From positions 124,001-188,000 of the forward strand of contig NZ_WJIC01000013.1 of the NCBI RefSeq assembly GCF_009649815.1: DNA of 64,000 nt, given 5' to 3'. This stretch comes from Nocardia sp. SYP-A9097. Lineage in GTDB: Bacteria; Actinomycetota; Actinomycetes; Mycobacteriales; Mycobacteriaceae. Below are positions 25,199 through 33,826 of the stretch, piece after piece (positions within the stretch are counted from its first letter, which is position 1; the number at the start of each line of letters is the position of its first letter). The notes under the pieces are model-generated. The model was not told the DNA's origin and did no database searches. It worked only from the letters and a program-made list of their open reading frames with translations. A program made the position numbers and the translations under genes.

Positions 25199-26098
25199 GG
25201 GCGCACTCGGTGGGAGCAGCCCGATCCGCCGTTGTCCGAGCTCATGCAGCACCATGACCGCGGACGACCGGCGGGGGCTCGCCACCGTGCGGAGGCTGGG
25301 TGCGGTGTCACCGACGAAGCGTTCACACACGCCTTCGTGCGCCGCGTACACCGTCGCGAGTGCGGCCCGCAGCCGTGCGACCCCGGGATGCGTCGAAGGA
25401 CTTACCATGCCGTACCGGCATTGCCGCAGCGCCGCGACCAACGCACGATGATCCGCCGACAGCAGTCCGCTGAATCCTGCCGAGACATGGGGCGGCGTCA
25501 TCAGTGGTCGTATCTGCTCCCGATAGAGGGTGGGGCTGAAGTTCGCGGTGATGCGCAATGTCGCGGCGCTGGAATGGAACAGAGCGGCGGCGATATCGAG
25601 GCCCGCGGTGGCGGCGATGGGGATTCCCAGGCGTTCGTGCCGGCAGGCGTGGCGCAGGGCCACCGTTGTCATCTGAGTCAGGACCGCGAAGAGGCGGTGC
25701 CCCTGCACCCACCAGTCCAGCGCAGTCCATGGGATGTCGGCCGGCGTGGCCGGCATCCACATCAGAGATCGGAAGACCTCAGGGGGCATCGCGGCAGCCA
25801 ACCCAGCGAGTAGATTCGGTTCGTGCCGGGGCGGGATCTGTGCGGCGAGTTGGGAATTGAGCTGCGGAAGGCTGCGCGTCAAGGCCGTCCGCCACAGGCT
25901 GGCGGGATCGGCCGAGACGCGTTGGATGCCGAAGAACCTGTCGTGCTCGGCCTCACCGGTGGTGATCGGATCGGCGTCTGCGCCCGCGAGCGGTCCGCTG
26001 GAGTCCGGCGACCACAACCCTGTCATGGTGTTCGGCAGCATTCCAGGGTTGACCAGCCACACCGGTTCGCGGATCGGTCTGCGCGAATTGTTGCTCAT
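24989..26098 (-). CDS. Hypothetical protein with tail overlapping a convergent gene
   Basis: 369 residues from ATG 26098; no family recognised. The first 300 residues look protein-like, with segments PPEVFRSLMWMPATPADIPW, WVQGHRLFAVLTQMTTVALRHAC and ITANFSPTLYREQIRPL, mainly alpha-helical and without signal peptide. The last 70 residues lie antisense to the decarboxylase gene and are of low complexity, so the original stop may have been lost. The convergent overlap is 210 bases. Confidence 0.6.
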   Translation of the reverse strand: MSNNSRRPIREPVWLVNPGMLPNTMTGLWSPDSSGPLAGADADPITTGEAEHDRFFGIQRVSADPASLWRTALTRSLPQLNSQLAAQIPPRHEPNLLAGLAAAMPPEVFRSLMWMPATPADIPWTALDWWVQGHRLFAVLTQMTTVALRHACRHERLGIPIAATAGLDIAAALFHSSAATLRITANFSPTLYREQIRPLMTPPHVSAGFSGLLSADHRALVAALRQCRYGMVSPSTHPGVARLRAALATVYAAHEGVCERFVGDTAPSLRTVASPRRSSAVMVLHELGQRRIGLLPPSAPSPADDGAPADPIPGGGDMLEPGGCAADRQTKREHAMNHGVGQIDPPGVVERFEQALIGFIGPTKPETDQ

Positions 26099-26119
26099 TC
26101 CGAGCGGTGCGCGGGTCGA

Positions 26120-26662
26120 TCAGAATATGGAAAGCGTGCCGGTCAGTGTGGCCTTGGTGAGACCTGGACAGGATTGGCCCGATGGCGTCACCGTGTTGTC
26201 GTCCACTACCGGATGGCCGACATTGTTGCCCGTGAGAATGGTGATCGGGAAGGCGCCGTGGCCCGCGCCGGCGGATTTGCTCTGCACGTTCACCCCGGCG
26301 GAGATCTTGCTGGTGGAACCGTCCGACCAGGTGATTTCTCCGGTACCGGAGTGCACCGAAACGTCGCCGTCACAGGATACGAGTTCGGTTCCCTTTTCGG
26401 TCAGGCGGACCGGGGTCGGGTGTCCTTGATCGACGGCCGGTCCGGTGCAATTGGTGAAATCGATCCCGGCATTCCATTCGATGGTCGCGGGCTCGTTGCG
26501 TATTCCAGGGGCAGCCCACGACACCGTCCCCGACTCCTGACAATTCATCGTCGCCTGTGGCGCCGGAATGGGCAGTGCCGCACCGTGGGTGATCAGCGGG
26601 GGCGCGGCGAGCAGGACGCCGAAGACAGCGACGGTAGCGGCCAAGCGGTGACTCGTAGACAA
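26120..26662 (-). CDS. Secreted hypothetical protein
   Basis: 180 residues from a TTG at 26662, which is preceded by AAAGGA at a spacing of six. A Sec signal peptide is clear: MSTSHR then AATVAVFGVLLAAPPLITHG, with cleavage predicted near HGAALP. The mature part has four cysteines (MNCQESG, FTNCTGP, VSCDGD, QSCPG), suggesting two disulfides, and is rich in Thr, Gly and Asn as in small secreted beta proteins. No family recognised. It lies 21 bases upstream of, and in the same direction as, the hypothetical gene ending at 24989. Confidence 0.72.
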   Translation of the reverse strand: MSTSHRLAATVAVFGVLLAAPPLITHGAALPIPAPQATMNCQESGTVSWAAPGIRNEPATIEWNAGIDFTNCTGPAVDQGHPTPVRLTEKGTELVSCDGDVSVHSGTGEITWSDGSTSKISAGVNVQSKSAGAGHGAFPITILTGNNVGHPVVDDNTVTPSGQSCPGLTKATLTGTLSIF

Positions 26663-27510
26663 AACATGTCCTTTCCACCGGGGAACAGATTCGGACGGCT
26701 CGGTACAGCGCTGAGGCACCGGTTTGCGCCGGTGCATGCCGAAGAACGTCCCGCCCCGTGGGTCTACGTGGAATCCTCGTCGTCGACCGCGCCGGGGAAG
26801 GGTTGTCGGAAGGCGAAATAGACCAGAGACAATTACGTTAACGCGCCATCCGCCGCGCGATGGGTAACGACGCACGGGACGATTTCATCTGCTCGAGGAC
26901 AAGACGGCGAATTTGAACACTCCGATTGCTCATCCCGGGCTCCTTTGCGTTGCGATGCACCGCGGCCGAATTCTCGATGCCGCACGGCTTCCGATATCGA
27001 GCCGCCGGGCGGATTCCCGGATCGCCGCTGCCGCGCTAAGGTAACCCGACCGGACCCGTCTGCGACGGTACTGGGCACACTTCCAATGAAGTACACCGCC
27101 GCCGCGGGCTACCCGAGATCCGCCGGTGCCACCGGCACCGAGGTGTGCCCGAAGTGCCCGGTACGGGACAAATTGAGGACCAAAGACCTGTACACCAAAA
27201 TTCCGATGCCCCTTGCCATTCCAGACTCGCGAGGGGTTGGATGCCGTCCAGTCTGGAGGCAGTTCCCGTCCCTTGATCGACGTCGTGGCGATATCGCGGG
27301 ATTCGGCGGCAGCGGCTCCGATCTCGGCGTGCGATACCGGGTCTTATCGAGAATCAGTCGGCGTGACAGGTGAGGTCGGTCGCGGGGAGCACCGTCGCGA
27401 AGATAAGTCTCACCGGCCTGGCTCACACAACTACTCGGGGCGATGAAGGCTACATCGACCTCGGGGTGAAGCGCTCACTGCGACAAGGGAATTCAACTAG
27501 AATCGGGGCG
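26663..27510. other. Stretch with no supportable gene
   Basis: About 850 bases without a convincing coding frame. Several short open frames exist on both strands, but their translations are Arg/Pro/Ser-rich with no domain, ribosome site or start. The part near 26800-26860 is comparatively AT-rich and probably holds the promoter of the secreted protein gene; the lipoprotein promoter should lie just before 27511. I see no remnant that can be named. Confidence 0.55.
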
Positions 27511-28002
27511 ATGAGGCGGGGTGTGGCGGTCTTTGCGGTGACTATTGGGGTTGTCGCAGGGGTGGGCGGGTGCCAGTCCGGTGGGGATTCGGTGGGCAGT
27601 GGGGCCACTGCGCCGAGTTCTACTGTCAGTCGGCCGGTGGATACGACGCCGGTGGCGGCGGTTTGGGCTGTGCCGCAGGCGTTTCTGGGGAATTGGGTGG
27701 GGACCGTGAGTGGGGGTGCGGGGGCGTTCGATCTGGTGTTCACCATCAAATCGGGGAAGGGGGGCGAGGAGGTGGTGGATGTGGTGAGTGTCGCGAAAGG
27801 GTCCGGCAATCGGTGCGTGAGCATCGGGCGGATGGTTTTTGGGTTCGAGAATGAGCTGACATTCGCATTTCGACTGACCAGTGGGGTGGGGTGCGATGAC
27901 AGTGGGGCGCTGGCTACGGTGGGGCTGCACGCGGATGGGGCGGCCGGTTACAGCAGTGAGCGGGCCAGCGGGACGTTGACCGGGACGCTTCAGAAGAGCT
28001 GA
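27511..28002 (+). CDS. Putative lipoprotein
   Basis: 163 residues from ATG 27511. Signal peptide MRRGVAVFAVTIGVVAGVGGC with lipobox VGGC, then a Ser/Thr-rich linker and a C-terminal beta domain (FLGNWVGTVSGGAGAFDLVFTIKSG ... GTLTGTLQKS). A similar domain occurs in actinobacterial lipoproteins and behind some Ser/Thr kinases; no activity is known. It overlaps the convergent TetR gene by 13 bases at the 3' end. Confidence 0.72.
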   Translation: MRRGVAVFAVTIGVVAGVGGCQSGGDSVGSGATAPSSTVSRPVDTTPVAAVWAVPQAFLGNWVGTVSGGAGAFDLVFTIKSGKGGEEVVDVVSVAKGSGNRCVSIGRMVFGFENELTFAFRLTSGVGCDDSGALATVGLHADGAAGYSSERASGTLTGTLQKS

Positions 28003-28580
28003 TTCACCAGGAGATTGACCGATCGGGTGATGCGGTCGGTGTCGCCGGTGATCCACCAGTCCATGATCACGCCGCGCATACCGGAAATCATGAGGGTTGC
28101 CGCCGCTTCGGGATCGGCGATCGACGGGTCTATGCGCGCGAGGGTCTCGGTCATGGCGGAGATGAGTACCTGGATCGCGTCGGTGGCGTAGGCGGTGAAG
28201 GGACTGCCGGGGACGGTGGCCGCGCCGAGGACCTGAAGCAGGACCCGGATGCTGATCGAGGCGGTGCCGGTGGTGTTCAACGTAAAGGATTGGCCCAGGC
28301 GGGATTTGAGGACTTCGGGGTCGTCTATGCCCGCGAACAGGGCGGGGATGTCGGGGCGCTGGGTTTCCAGGGCCGCGACCAGCATCTGTTCCTTGGTGCC
28401 GAAGTAGTGGATGAGCATGCGGGAGCTGGTGCCCAAGTACTCCGCAAGGGGGCGCAGGGAGAGTTCGGCCAGGCCGCGGTCGGCTATGTAGGCGATGACG
28501 CCGTCGAGGAGTTCGGCGCGGCGGGCGTGGTCGAGGGGGCGGGGCACGGGTTGACTGTAGCGGACGGTACAGGTATTCAT
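27990..28580 (-). CDS. TetR-family transcriptional regulator
   Basis: 196 residues. N-terminal HTH: HARRAELLDGVIAYIADRGLAELSLRPLAEYLGTSSRMLIHYFGTKEQMLVAAL, a standard TetR DNA-binding domain with an atypical SRMLIHYF recognition helix. C-terminal ligand domain is helical and unassigned. Start codons of this gene and of the divergent ketoacyl synthase are only six bases apart, so their promoters must lie within each other's coding sequence or one start is downstream. It likely controls the synthase. Confidence 0.83.
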   Translation of the reverse strand: MNTCTVRYSQPVPRPLDHARRAELLDGVIAYIADRGLAELSLRPLAEYLGTSSRMLIHYFGTKEQMLVAALETQRPDIPALFAGIDDPEVLKSRLGQSFTLNTTGTASISIRVLLQVLGAATVPGSPFTAYATDAIQVLISAMTETLARIDPSIADPEAAATLMISGMRGVIMDWWITGDTDRITRSVNLLVNQLF

Positions 28581-28586
28581 GTCGAC

Positions 28587-29828
28587 ATGGGTGTAGCAAT
28601 TGGTACAGAAACTCGCGGTGTCGTGGTGACCGCCATGGCGGTCACCACCTGCCTGGGTCCCGATCTGGCGACGACCTGGGAGCGACTGCTCGCGGGAGAC
28701 AGCGGAATCGGCACGCTTACAGATGATTTCGTGACCGAGCAGCAGCTGCCGGTGCGCATCGGCGGGCGTTTGACCGATCAGCCGGGGGAGCAACTGACCC
28801 GAATCGAGCAGCGGCGGATGTCGTTCGTGCAGCAGCTCGCGCTGGTGCTCGGGCGGCGCGTCTGGCAGGAGGCCGGAACACCCGAGGTCGAGGCCGAGCG
28901 GCTCGCCGTCGCGGTGGGGACCGGGCTGGGTGGCGGCGACGCGCTGGTGCACGCGGTGGATGCGATGCGAGCCGGCGGCTATCGCAAGGTGCCGCCCATG
29001 ACGGTGCCCATGGTCATGCCGAACGGGCCAGCCGCGACGGTCGGATTGGAGATCGGCGCGAAAGGTGGTGTGTACGCACCGGTTTCGGCGTGTGCATCGG
29101 GTGCCGAGGCCATTGCGCACGGCTGGCGGCTGATTGCGGCCGGCGAGGCCGATGTGGTGGTCGCGGGTGGCGTCGAAGGGCATATCGATGCGGTGCCGAT
29201 CGCCAGTTTCGCCATGATGCGGGCCATGAGCACCCGCAATGACGAACCTGCCCGCGCTTCACGACCTTTCGACAAGGACCGCGACGGATTCGTCTTCGGG
29301 GAGGCGGGGGCATTGCTGGTGCTGGAGTCAGAGGAACACGCACGGGCGCGGGGTGCGCGGATTCATGGGCGGGTACTCGGGGCGGGCATTACCTCGGACG
29401 GGTATCACATCACCGGGACCGCACCCGACGGTGATGGGGCGGCGCGGGCCATGCGCAAGGCGATCGGCTCAGCGGGGTTGAGCGCCAAGGATATTCAGCA
29501 CGTCAACGCGCATGCCACCTCTACGCCGGTCGGGGACGCCTCCGAGGCCAATGCCATCGGGGCGGTGACCCCGGACGCCTCGGTGTATGCACCCAAGTCG
29601 GCGCTCGGACATTCCATCGGCGCGGTCGGGGCGTTGGAGGCGATCCTCACGCTACGGACCCTCGAGGATCAAATCGTCCCGCCCACTTTGAATTTCGAGC
29701 AGGGCGATGCCGGGACTGCGTTGGATATCGTCGCGCGTGCGCCGCGCCGCCAGACCCTGGATTACGCGCTGAGCAATTCGTTCGGCTTCGGCGGCCACAA
29801 TGTCACCCTCGCCTTGGGTCGCGCCTGA
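28587..29828 (+). CDS. Beta-ketoacyl-ACP synthase, KasA/KasB-like
   Basis: 413-residue condensing enzyme of the FabF/KAS II type, very like mycobacterial KasA and KasB. Diagnostic blocks: PPMTVPMVMPNGPAATVGLE, the nucleophile in VSACASGAEA, VVAGGVEGHIDAVPIASFAMM, MSTRNDEPARASRPFDKDRDGFV, the His in HVNAHATSTPVGDA, KSALGHSIGAVGALEAI and NSFGFGGHN. KasA/B extend meromycolate chains in FAS-II. It is not in a FAS-II operon here, has no acyl-carrier gene beside it, and is paired with a TetR gene, so it may be a specialised paralogue. Confidence 0.9.
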   Translation: MGVAIGTETRGVVVTAMAVTTCLGPDLATTWERLLAGDSGIGTLTDDFVTEQQLPVRIGGRLTDQPGEQLTRIEQRRMSFVQQLALVLGRRVWQEAGTPEVEAERLAVAVGTGLGGGDALVHAVDAMRAGGYRKVPPMTVPMVMPNGPAATVGLEIGAKGGVYAPVSACASGAEAIAHGWRLIAAGEADVVVAGGVEGHIDAVPIASFAMMRAMSTRNDEPARASRPFDKDRDGFVFGEAGALLVLESEEHARARGARIHGRVLGAGITSDGYHITGTAPDGDGAARAMRKAIGSAGLSAKDIQHVNAHATSTPVGDASEANAIGAVTPDASVYAPKSALGHSIGAVGALEAILTLRTLEDQIVPPTLNFEQGDAGTALDIVARAPRRQTLDYALSNSFGFGGHNVTLALGRA

Positions 29829-29841
29829 CCCAGGGCGCGAA

Positions 29842-30558
29842 TCAATCCGGCGCGACCTTCGACAGCACGGCGTGAGCGCGCTCGGCGATCACGGGCCGGA
29901 AATGGAAGCACAGGCTCAGCCAGAGTGCGCCGAAGATCCATCCGGCCAGCACATCGGTCGGCCAGTGCACGCCGAGGTACAGCCGGGACACCCCGACTCC
30001 CGCTGCGAACAGGACGGTCACCGCCAGTACGAGGCTGCGCCAAATGCCGTGCAGCAGTGGCAGTAATACCGCCGCGACCACCACGCCCACAACAACGGTC
30101 GAACCCAGCGCATGCCCGGACGGATAGGAGTGATTGGTCTCGACCACCATCCGGTCGATCAGCGGCGGGCGCGGGCGAGCGATCAGCAGTTTTCCGAAGA
30201 ACACCAGCGCGCCCGCGCCCAAAGCGGTGAATCCCACGAAAAACGCTGTCTCCCAATGCCTCCACCATGCCAAACCCGCGCACACGACCACCCCGAGCAC
30301 GGTCATGGTGGCGGTGTCGCCGAGCGCGCTGATCCCCTTGGCGAACACGGTCGCCGTGCCATTGCGGTGGTCGATGAACCACTGCAGCATGCTCGCGTCC
30401 GGTCCGAGCGGACCCGGATGCACCAGCACCGCGACCGTGAGCCCGAGGACTATCAGGCTCAATGCCGCGAGCGTGCCGAGCACGCCGGGACTCGGCAGGT
30501 GTGGCTGTGTCGGCACAGACGAGGACTCCATTTGCTTTGCGGTAACTGCGGACGGCAT
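29842..30558 (-). CDS. PAP2-family phosphatase, membrane-bound
   Basis: 238 residues from ATG 30558 (alternative ATG 30531). Five to six membrane helices carry the phosphatidic-acid-phosphatase-2 signature: KLLIARPRPP (KxxxxxxRP), YPSGHALGS (PSGH) and SRLYLGVHWPTD (SRxxxxxHxxxD). It dephosphorylates lipid phosphates such as undecaprenyl pyrophosphate or phosphatidic acid; the active site faces outward. Ends 13 bases from the convergent synthase gene. Confidence 0.88.
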   Translation of the reverse strand: MPSAVTAKQMESSSVPTQPHLPSPGVLGTLAALSLIVLGLTVAVLVHPGPLGPDASMLQWFIDHRNGTATVFAKGISALGDTATMTVLGVVVCAGLAWWRHWETAFFVGFTALGAGALVFFGKLLIARPRPPLIDRMVVETNHSYPSGHALGSTVVVGVVVAAVLLPLLHGIWRSLVLAVTVLFAAGVGVSRLYLGVHWPTDVLAGWIFGALWLSLCFHFRPVIAERAHAVLSKVAPD

Positions 30559-30702
30559 CCCACGACCATGGCACGTTTCGCCTGAGAAGATGTTGAGAAC
30601 CTGGATCGGCGGCCGGACGTTCCGCATCCGCCGACCCGCGATCGCGACAATTCTGCCGAGCCGTCCTGCTTCGCGCGCCGGCCGGTAGTGCATGCTGGGG
30701 CG

Positions 30703-31422
30703 GTGCGGGTGCTGGTGGTCGAGGATGAACAGCGGCTGGCGCGGACCATTGCGCGCGGGCTCGAGCTGGAGGGTTTCGTGGTGCAGCTCGCGCACACCGG
30801 CAGCGAGGGGCTGTGGTGGGCGATCGAGGATGATTTCGATGTGATCGTGCTCGACATCATGTTGCCGGGATTGAGCGGGTACGAGGTGCTGCGGCGGCTA
30901 CGGCACCGGGATGTGTCGACGCCGGTGCTCATGCTCACCGCCAAGGACGGGGATTACGAGCAGGCCGACGCCCTCGATCTGGGCGCGGACGATTATCTGA
31001 CCAAGCCGTTCTCATTCGTGGTGTTGATCGCGCGACTGCGGGCACTGCTGCGCCGGAGGTCACCGCAGCAGCCCGCGCAATTGTCGGCGGGGGATCTGAT
31101 CCTCGATCCGGCGCGACGGACGGTGCGGCGCGGGGGCACCGAGTTGACGCTCACGCCGCGGGAGTTCGGCTTGCTTGAGTATCTCTTGCGGCACAAGGGA
31201 ATTCCCGTCACCAAAGCCGAGATCCTGCGCAATGTCTGGGATGCACACCATGAAGGCCCGGAGAATGTGGTCGAAGTGTATGTCGGCTATCTGCGCAAGA
31301 AGATCGACGCGCCGTTCGGGCAGAGCAGTATCGAGACGCTACGGGGCGTCGGCTACCGGTTGATCGATCCGGGGACCGGCGACGGGCAGAGCGATAACGA
31401 ATCTGGCTCCACCCCAAGGTGA
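30703..31422 (+). CDS. Response regulator, OmpR family
   Basis: 239 residues from GTG 30703 (VRVLVVEDEQ); an in-frame GTG five codons upstream is less likely. Receiver domain: acidic pair VVEDE, phospho-acceptor Asp in VIVLDIMLPG, Thr in LMLTAKD, Lys in LTKPFS. C-terminal winged helix: LTLTPREFGLLEYLLRHKG to VEVYVGYLRKKID and TLRGVGYRL. The partner kinase is encoded on the opposite strand, tail to tail, overlapping by 84 bases. Target genes are unknown; the divergent PAP2 gene is a candidate. Confidence 0.9.
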   Translation: MRVLVVEDEQRLARTIARGLELEGFVVQLAHTGSEGLWWAIEDDFDVIVLDIMLPGLSGYEVLRRLRHRDVSTPVLMLTAKDGDYEQADALDLGADDYLTKPFSFVVLIARLRALLRRRSPQQPAQLSAGDLILDPARRTVRRGGTELTLTPREFGLLEYLLRHKGIPVTKAEILRNVWDAHHEGPENVVEVYVGYLRKKIDAPFGQSSIETLRGVGYRLIDPGTGDGQSDNESGSTPR

Positions 31423-32784
31423 TTCGTCGACGGTGACGCTGCCGCCGTGCGCGGCGACCAATTCGGCGACAATCGCCAGGCCGAGCCCGGATCCACCGGA
31501 GGCGCGCGCCCGATCCGGCTCCAGCCGGACGAAGCGGTCGAAGATGCGCGCCCGGTCGGCGACCGGAATGCCGGGGCCGTCGTCATCGACGACGATGCGG
31601 GCGTAATCACCGTCCTGAGCCACCGCGAGGGAGATCTTCGAATCGGCGTGCGCCGCAGCATTCTCGGCGATATTGCGGAGTGCCCGCGCCAGCCTGGCGG
31701 GATCGCCGATCACCCGGGTCGGGCGGATATCGGTGCGGATGGTGAGCGCTGCGCGGCCGCGCAGCGCGGCGGCCTGCGCATCGACGAGATCGTCCAGATC
31801 GACATCGCCTGTTCGCAATTCGAGTCTGTGTTCATCGGCGGCGGCGAGGGTGAGTAGATCCTCGATGAGGTGGCGCATGCGTTCGGTCTCGGGCAGCAGG
31901 GTACCGGTGATCAGTTCGCGGTCCAGTACCTCGGGCCGGTCGCGCGCCAACTCCAAAGCCGCGGCGACCGCCGCCAGTGGACTGCGCAGCTCGTGAGAGG
32001 CATCGCCGACGAACCGGCGTTGCGCCAGATGACCGGCTTCGATGCGGGCCAGCATGGCGTTCATGGTCTCGGCAAGGCGCGCGATCTCATCGTGTGCGGG
32101 CGGGACAGGTACGCGTTCGGAGAGATCGGTTGTTCCGATGCCGGTGACCCGGCGACGGATATCTTCCACCGAGCGCAGCGAGCGCCCGACCAGTAGATAC
32201 GTCGCCGCTGCCGCCGCGGCGACGACGATCGGGCCGCCGCCGGCGACCAATGCGGCCACTTTGGTCACCGCATGCTCGACCGGTTCGGTACTCACCGCGA
32301 CCGTGACGGTGTATCGGCCCAGCGGTGTGTGCACCGCACGCGCGGAGACCCGCAGATCGTCGTCGTCCGGCACCGCCTCCCAGCCGACCACCCGGTCTCC
32401 GAACTTGGCCGGATCGAGCAGGGGCACAGTCGTTTTCGGGTCGGAGGAGCGCAGGACCCGCCCTTGCGGATCGATCACCTGGACCGCGTCGATCGAACCG
32501 CCCGTGGAGAACAGCGACGCGGGCAACTGGGCGACCACGCTCTCCGGCGGCTCCTGCGCCGAGATCCGCGCCAGCTCGGGTGCCATCGCATCCAGCTGGG
32601 CGACGGCGGAATTGTCGAGTTCGCGCATCAGCGACTGTCGCAGCAGCAACAGCATGGCTCCGGCGGCGACCAGCAGCACCGCACCCACCACCAATGCGGC
32701 CAGCAGCGCGGACCGGACGCGCAGCCCCCAGCGGGAAGGTCGCAGCCACTCCGGAATCCGATTCACGCACCCATCATCGATCAC
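31339..32784 (-). CDS. Sensor histidine kinase
   Basis: 481 residues from GTG 32784 (alternative GTG 32766). Order: TM1 (about 25-48), an extracytoplasmic sensor of about 110 residues, TM2 near 180-200 with HAMP (RSLRSVEDIRRRVTGIG), the H-box FVGDASHELRSPLAAV, N-box NIAENAAAHAD, G-boxes DDDGPGIPVADR and GGSGLGLAI. Classical OmpR-partner kinase. It is convergent with the response regulator; usual pairs are co-directional. Confidence 0.9.
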   Translation of the reverse strand: MIDDGCVNRIPEWLRPSRWGLRVRSALLAALVVGAVLLVAAGAMLLLLRQSLMRELDNSAVAQLDAMAPELARISAQEPPESVVAQLPASLFSTGGSIDAVQVIDPQGRVLRSSDPKTTVPLLDPAKFGDRVVGWEAVPDDDDLRVSARAVHTPLGRYTVTVAVSTEPVEHAVTKVAALVAGGGPIVVAAAAAATYLLVGRSLRSVEDIRRRVTGIGTTDLSERVPVPPAHDEIARLAETMNAMLARIEAGHLAQRRFVGDASHELRSPLAAVAAALELARDRPEVLDRELITGTLLPETERMRHLIEDLLTLAAADEHRLELRTGDVDLDDLVDAQAAALRGRAALTIRTDIRPTRVIGDPARLARALRNIAENAAAHADSKISLAVAQDGDYARIVVDDDGPGIPVADRARIFDRFVRLEPDRARASGGSGLGLAIVAELVAAHGGSVTVDESPWGGARFVIALPVAGPRIDQPVADAP

Positions 32785-32921
32785 GCCGGTCCTTCGGCAA
32801 CGACAGACCAGGCCGGAATCTCCACCCGCGACGGCCGCCGGCGCGCGTGTTCAACGGTGGCTCGACTTTCGCGCCGAAACCTTCAGGTCTCCTGCCGGTC
32901 CCCGAGCGCGACATGGGGCAT

Positions 32922-33335
32922 TCAGGGAAGGGTGTCGGTTTGGATGCGCGGGTCGAGTTTGCGGAGGGTGTCGGGGCGATCGGTCAGGCAGGGCCAATCA
33001 CGGCTCACCGCTTCGATAGTCGCGTGCCCGGCGGGGATCAGGGCATCGGCGTCGATGCGGTCGGCCAGGGCCGCGCCGAGCTGGTCGCTGGCAGGGCGGT
33101 CGAGAGGCTGGATGACGGTATTGGGCAGATCCAGCAGTACGGCCAGAATGTCCAGGCGGCCGGGCGGGATCAATGCGCGGGCCGCGGCCAGAGCCGTCGC
33201 CGGAATGATGATGGTGTGCCCGGCATCGGCGGTGGCCCACACCACCGATTGCACGTAGGCGACGCGATGTGCCCATGCGGTCAGCGCGGCCGTATCGAAG
33301 ACGACGCCGCCGAGGGTGGAGCCGGCGGAGATCAT
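32922..33335 (-). CDS. PIN-domain protein, probable VapC-like toxin
   Basis: 137 residues from ATG 33335. It starts with the PIN-type strand GVVFDTAALTAWA (first acidic residue), has IIIPATALAAARAL as second strand/helix and ends AVSRDWPCLTDRPDTL, resembling the late Asp region. Intermediate acidic ligands are less clear than in model VapC, so ribonuclease activity is inferred. The start overlaps the antitoxin stop by four bases (ATGA). Confidence 0.72.
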   Translation of the reverse strand: MISAGSTLGGVVFDTAALTAWAHRVAYVQSVVWATADAGHTIIIPATALAAARALIPPGRLDILAVLLDLPNTVIQPLDRPASDQLGAALADRIDADALIPAGHATIEAVSRDWPCLTDRPDTLRKLDPRIQTDTLP

Positions 33336-33613
33336 GCCGCGCCGGCATGGTCGCCGGTGGCATCCTCCTCGGATAAGGGTGGGAGGCCCTGCACGGCACG
33401 GGCGCGATTGATGAGATCCAGGGGCGGGCGGCCGCCGAAGACCTGTTCGATACGGGCCAGCGATTCGGCGCGGTCCACGCGGACCTTCACCGATTCCGCG
33501 ACGAAGGCGGAGATGGATTCGATACGGCCCTTGCTGCGCCAGTCGTCCAAGGTGGCGGCGACGTCTTCCGGCACGGTGACCGTGATCTTGCGGGTGCGAC
33601 GTTCTCTCGCCAT
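33332..33613 (-). CDS. Ribbon-helix-helix antitoxin-like protein
   Basis: 93 residues: MARERRTRKITVTVPEDVAATLDDW then IESISAFVAESVKVRVDRAE, the beta-strand plus two helices of ribbon-helix-helix DNA-binding antitoxins, and an acidic C-terminal tail that would cap the toxin. Placed first in the pair and overlapping the PIN gene by ATGA, the typical layout of a type II toxin-antitoxin operon. Autoregulation is expected. Confidence 0.78.
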   Translation of the reverse strand: MARERRTRKITVTVPEDVAATLDDWRSKGRIESISAFVAESVKVRVDRAESLARIEQVFGGRPPLDLINRARAVQGLPPLSEEDATGDHAGAA

Positions 33614-33826
33614 ACCGGAAGGATAGCGCGGTATGTCTCCAGAACACGAGAAGGTAACGGTGCGATCCCACCCGGCAGGACCGGCATGACCGTCGCCGAT
33701 TCGGATTCCGCTGATCTGAAACCTGCCGGTCACGCGCCGATCCGTGTTCGATACGGTGGGCGGGTGCCGGTCGCGATGCGAAAACCGTGGCGGGCCGCGC
33801 CGATTTCGCGAGAGGACAGACGATAG

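Noticed and set aside
26945..27426. Short frames on both strands in the gene-poor stretch
   Set aside because: No ribosome site, domain or codon pattern like neighbouring genes; translations are Arg/Pro/Ser-rich.
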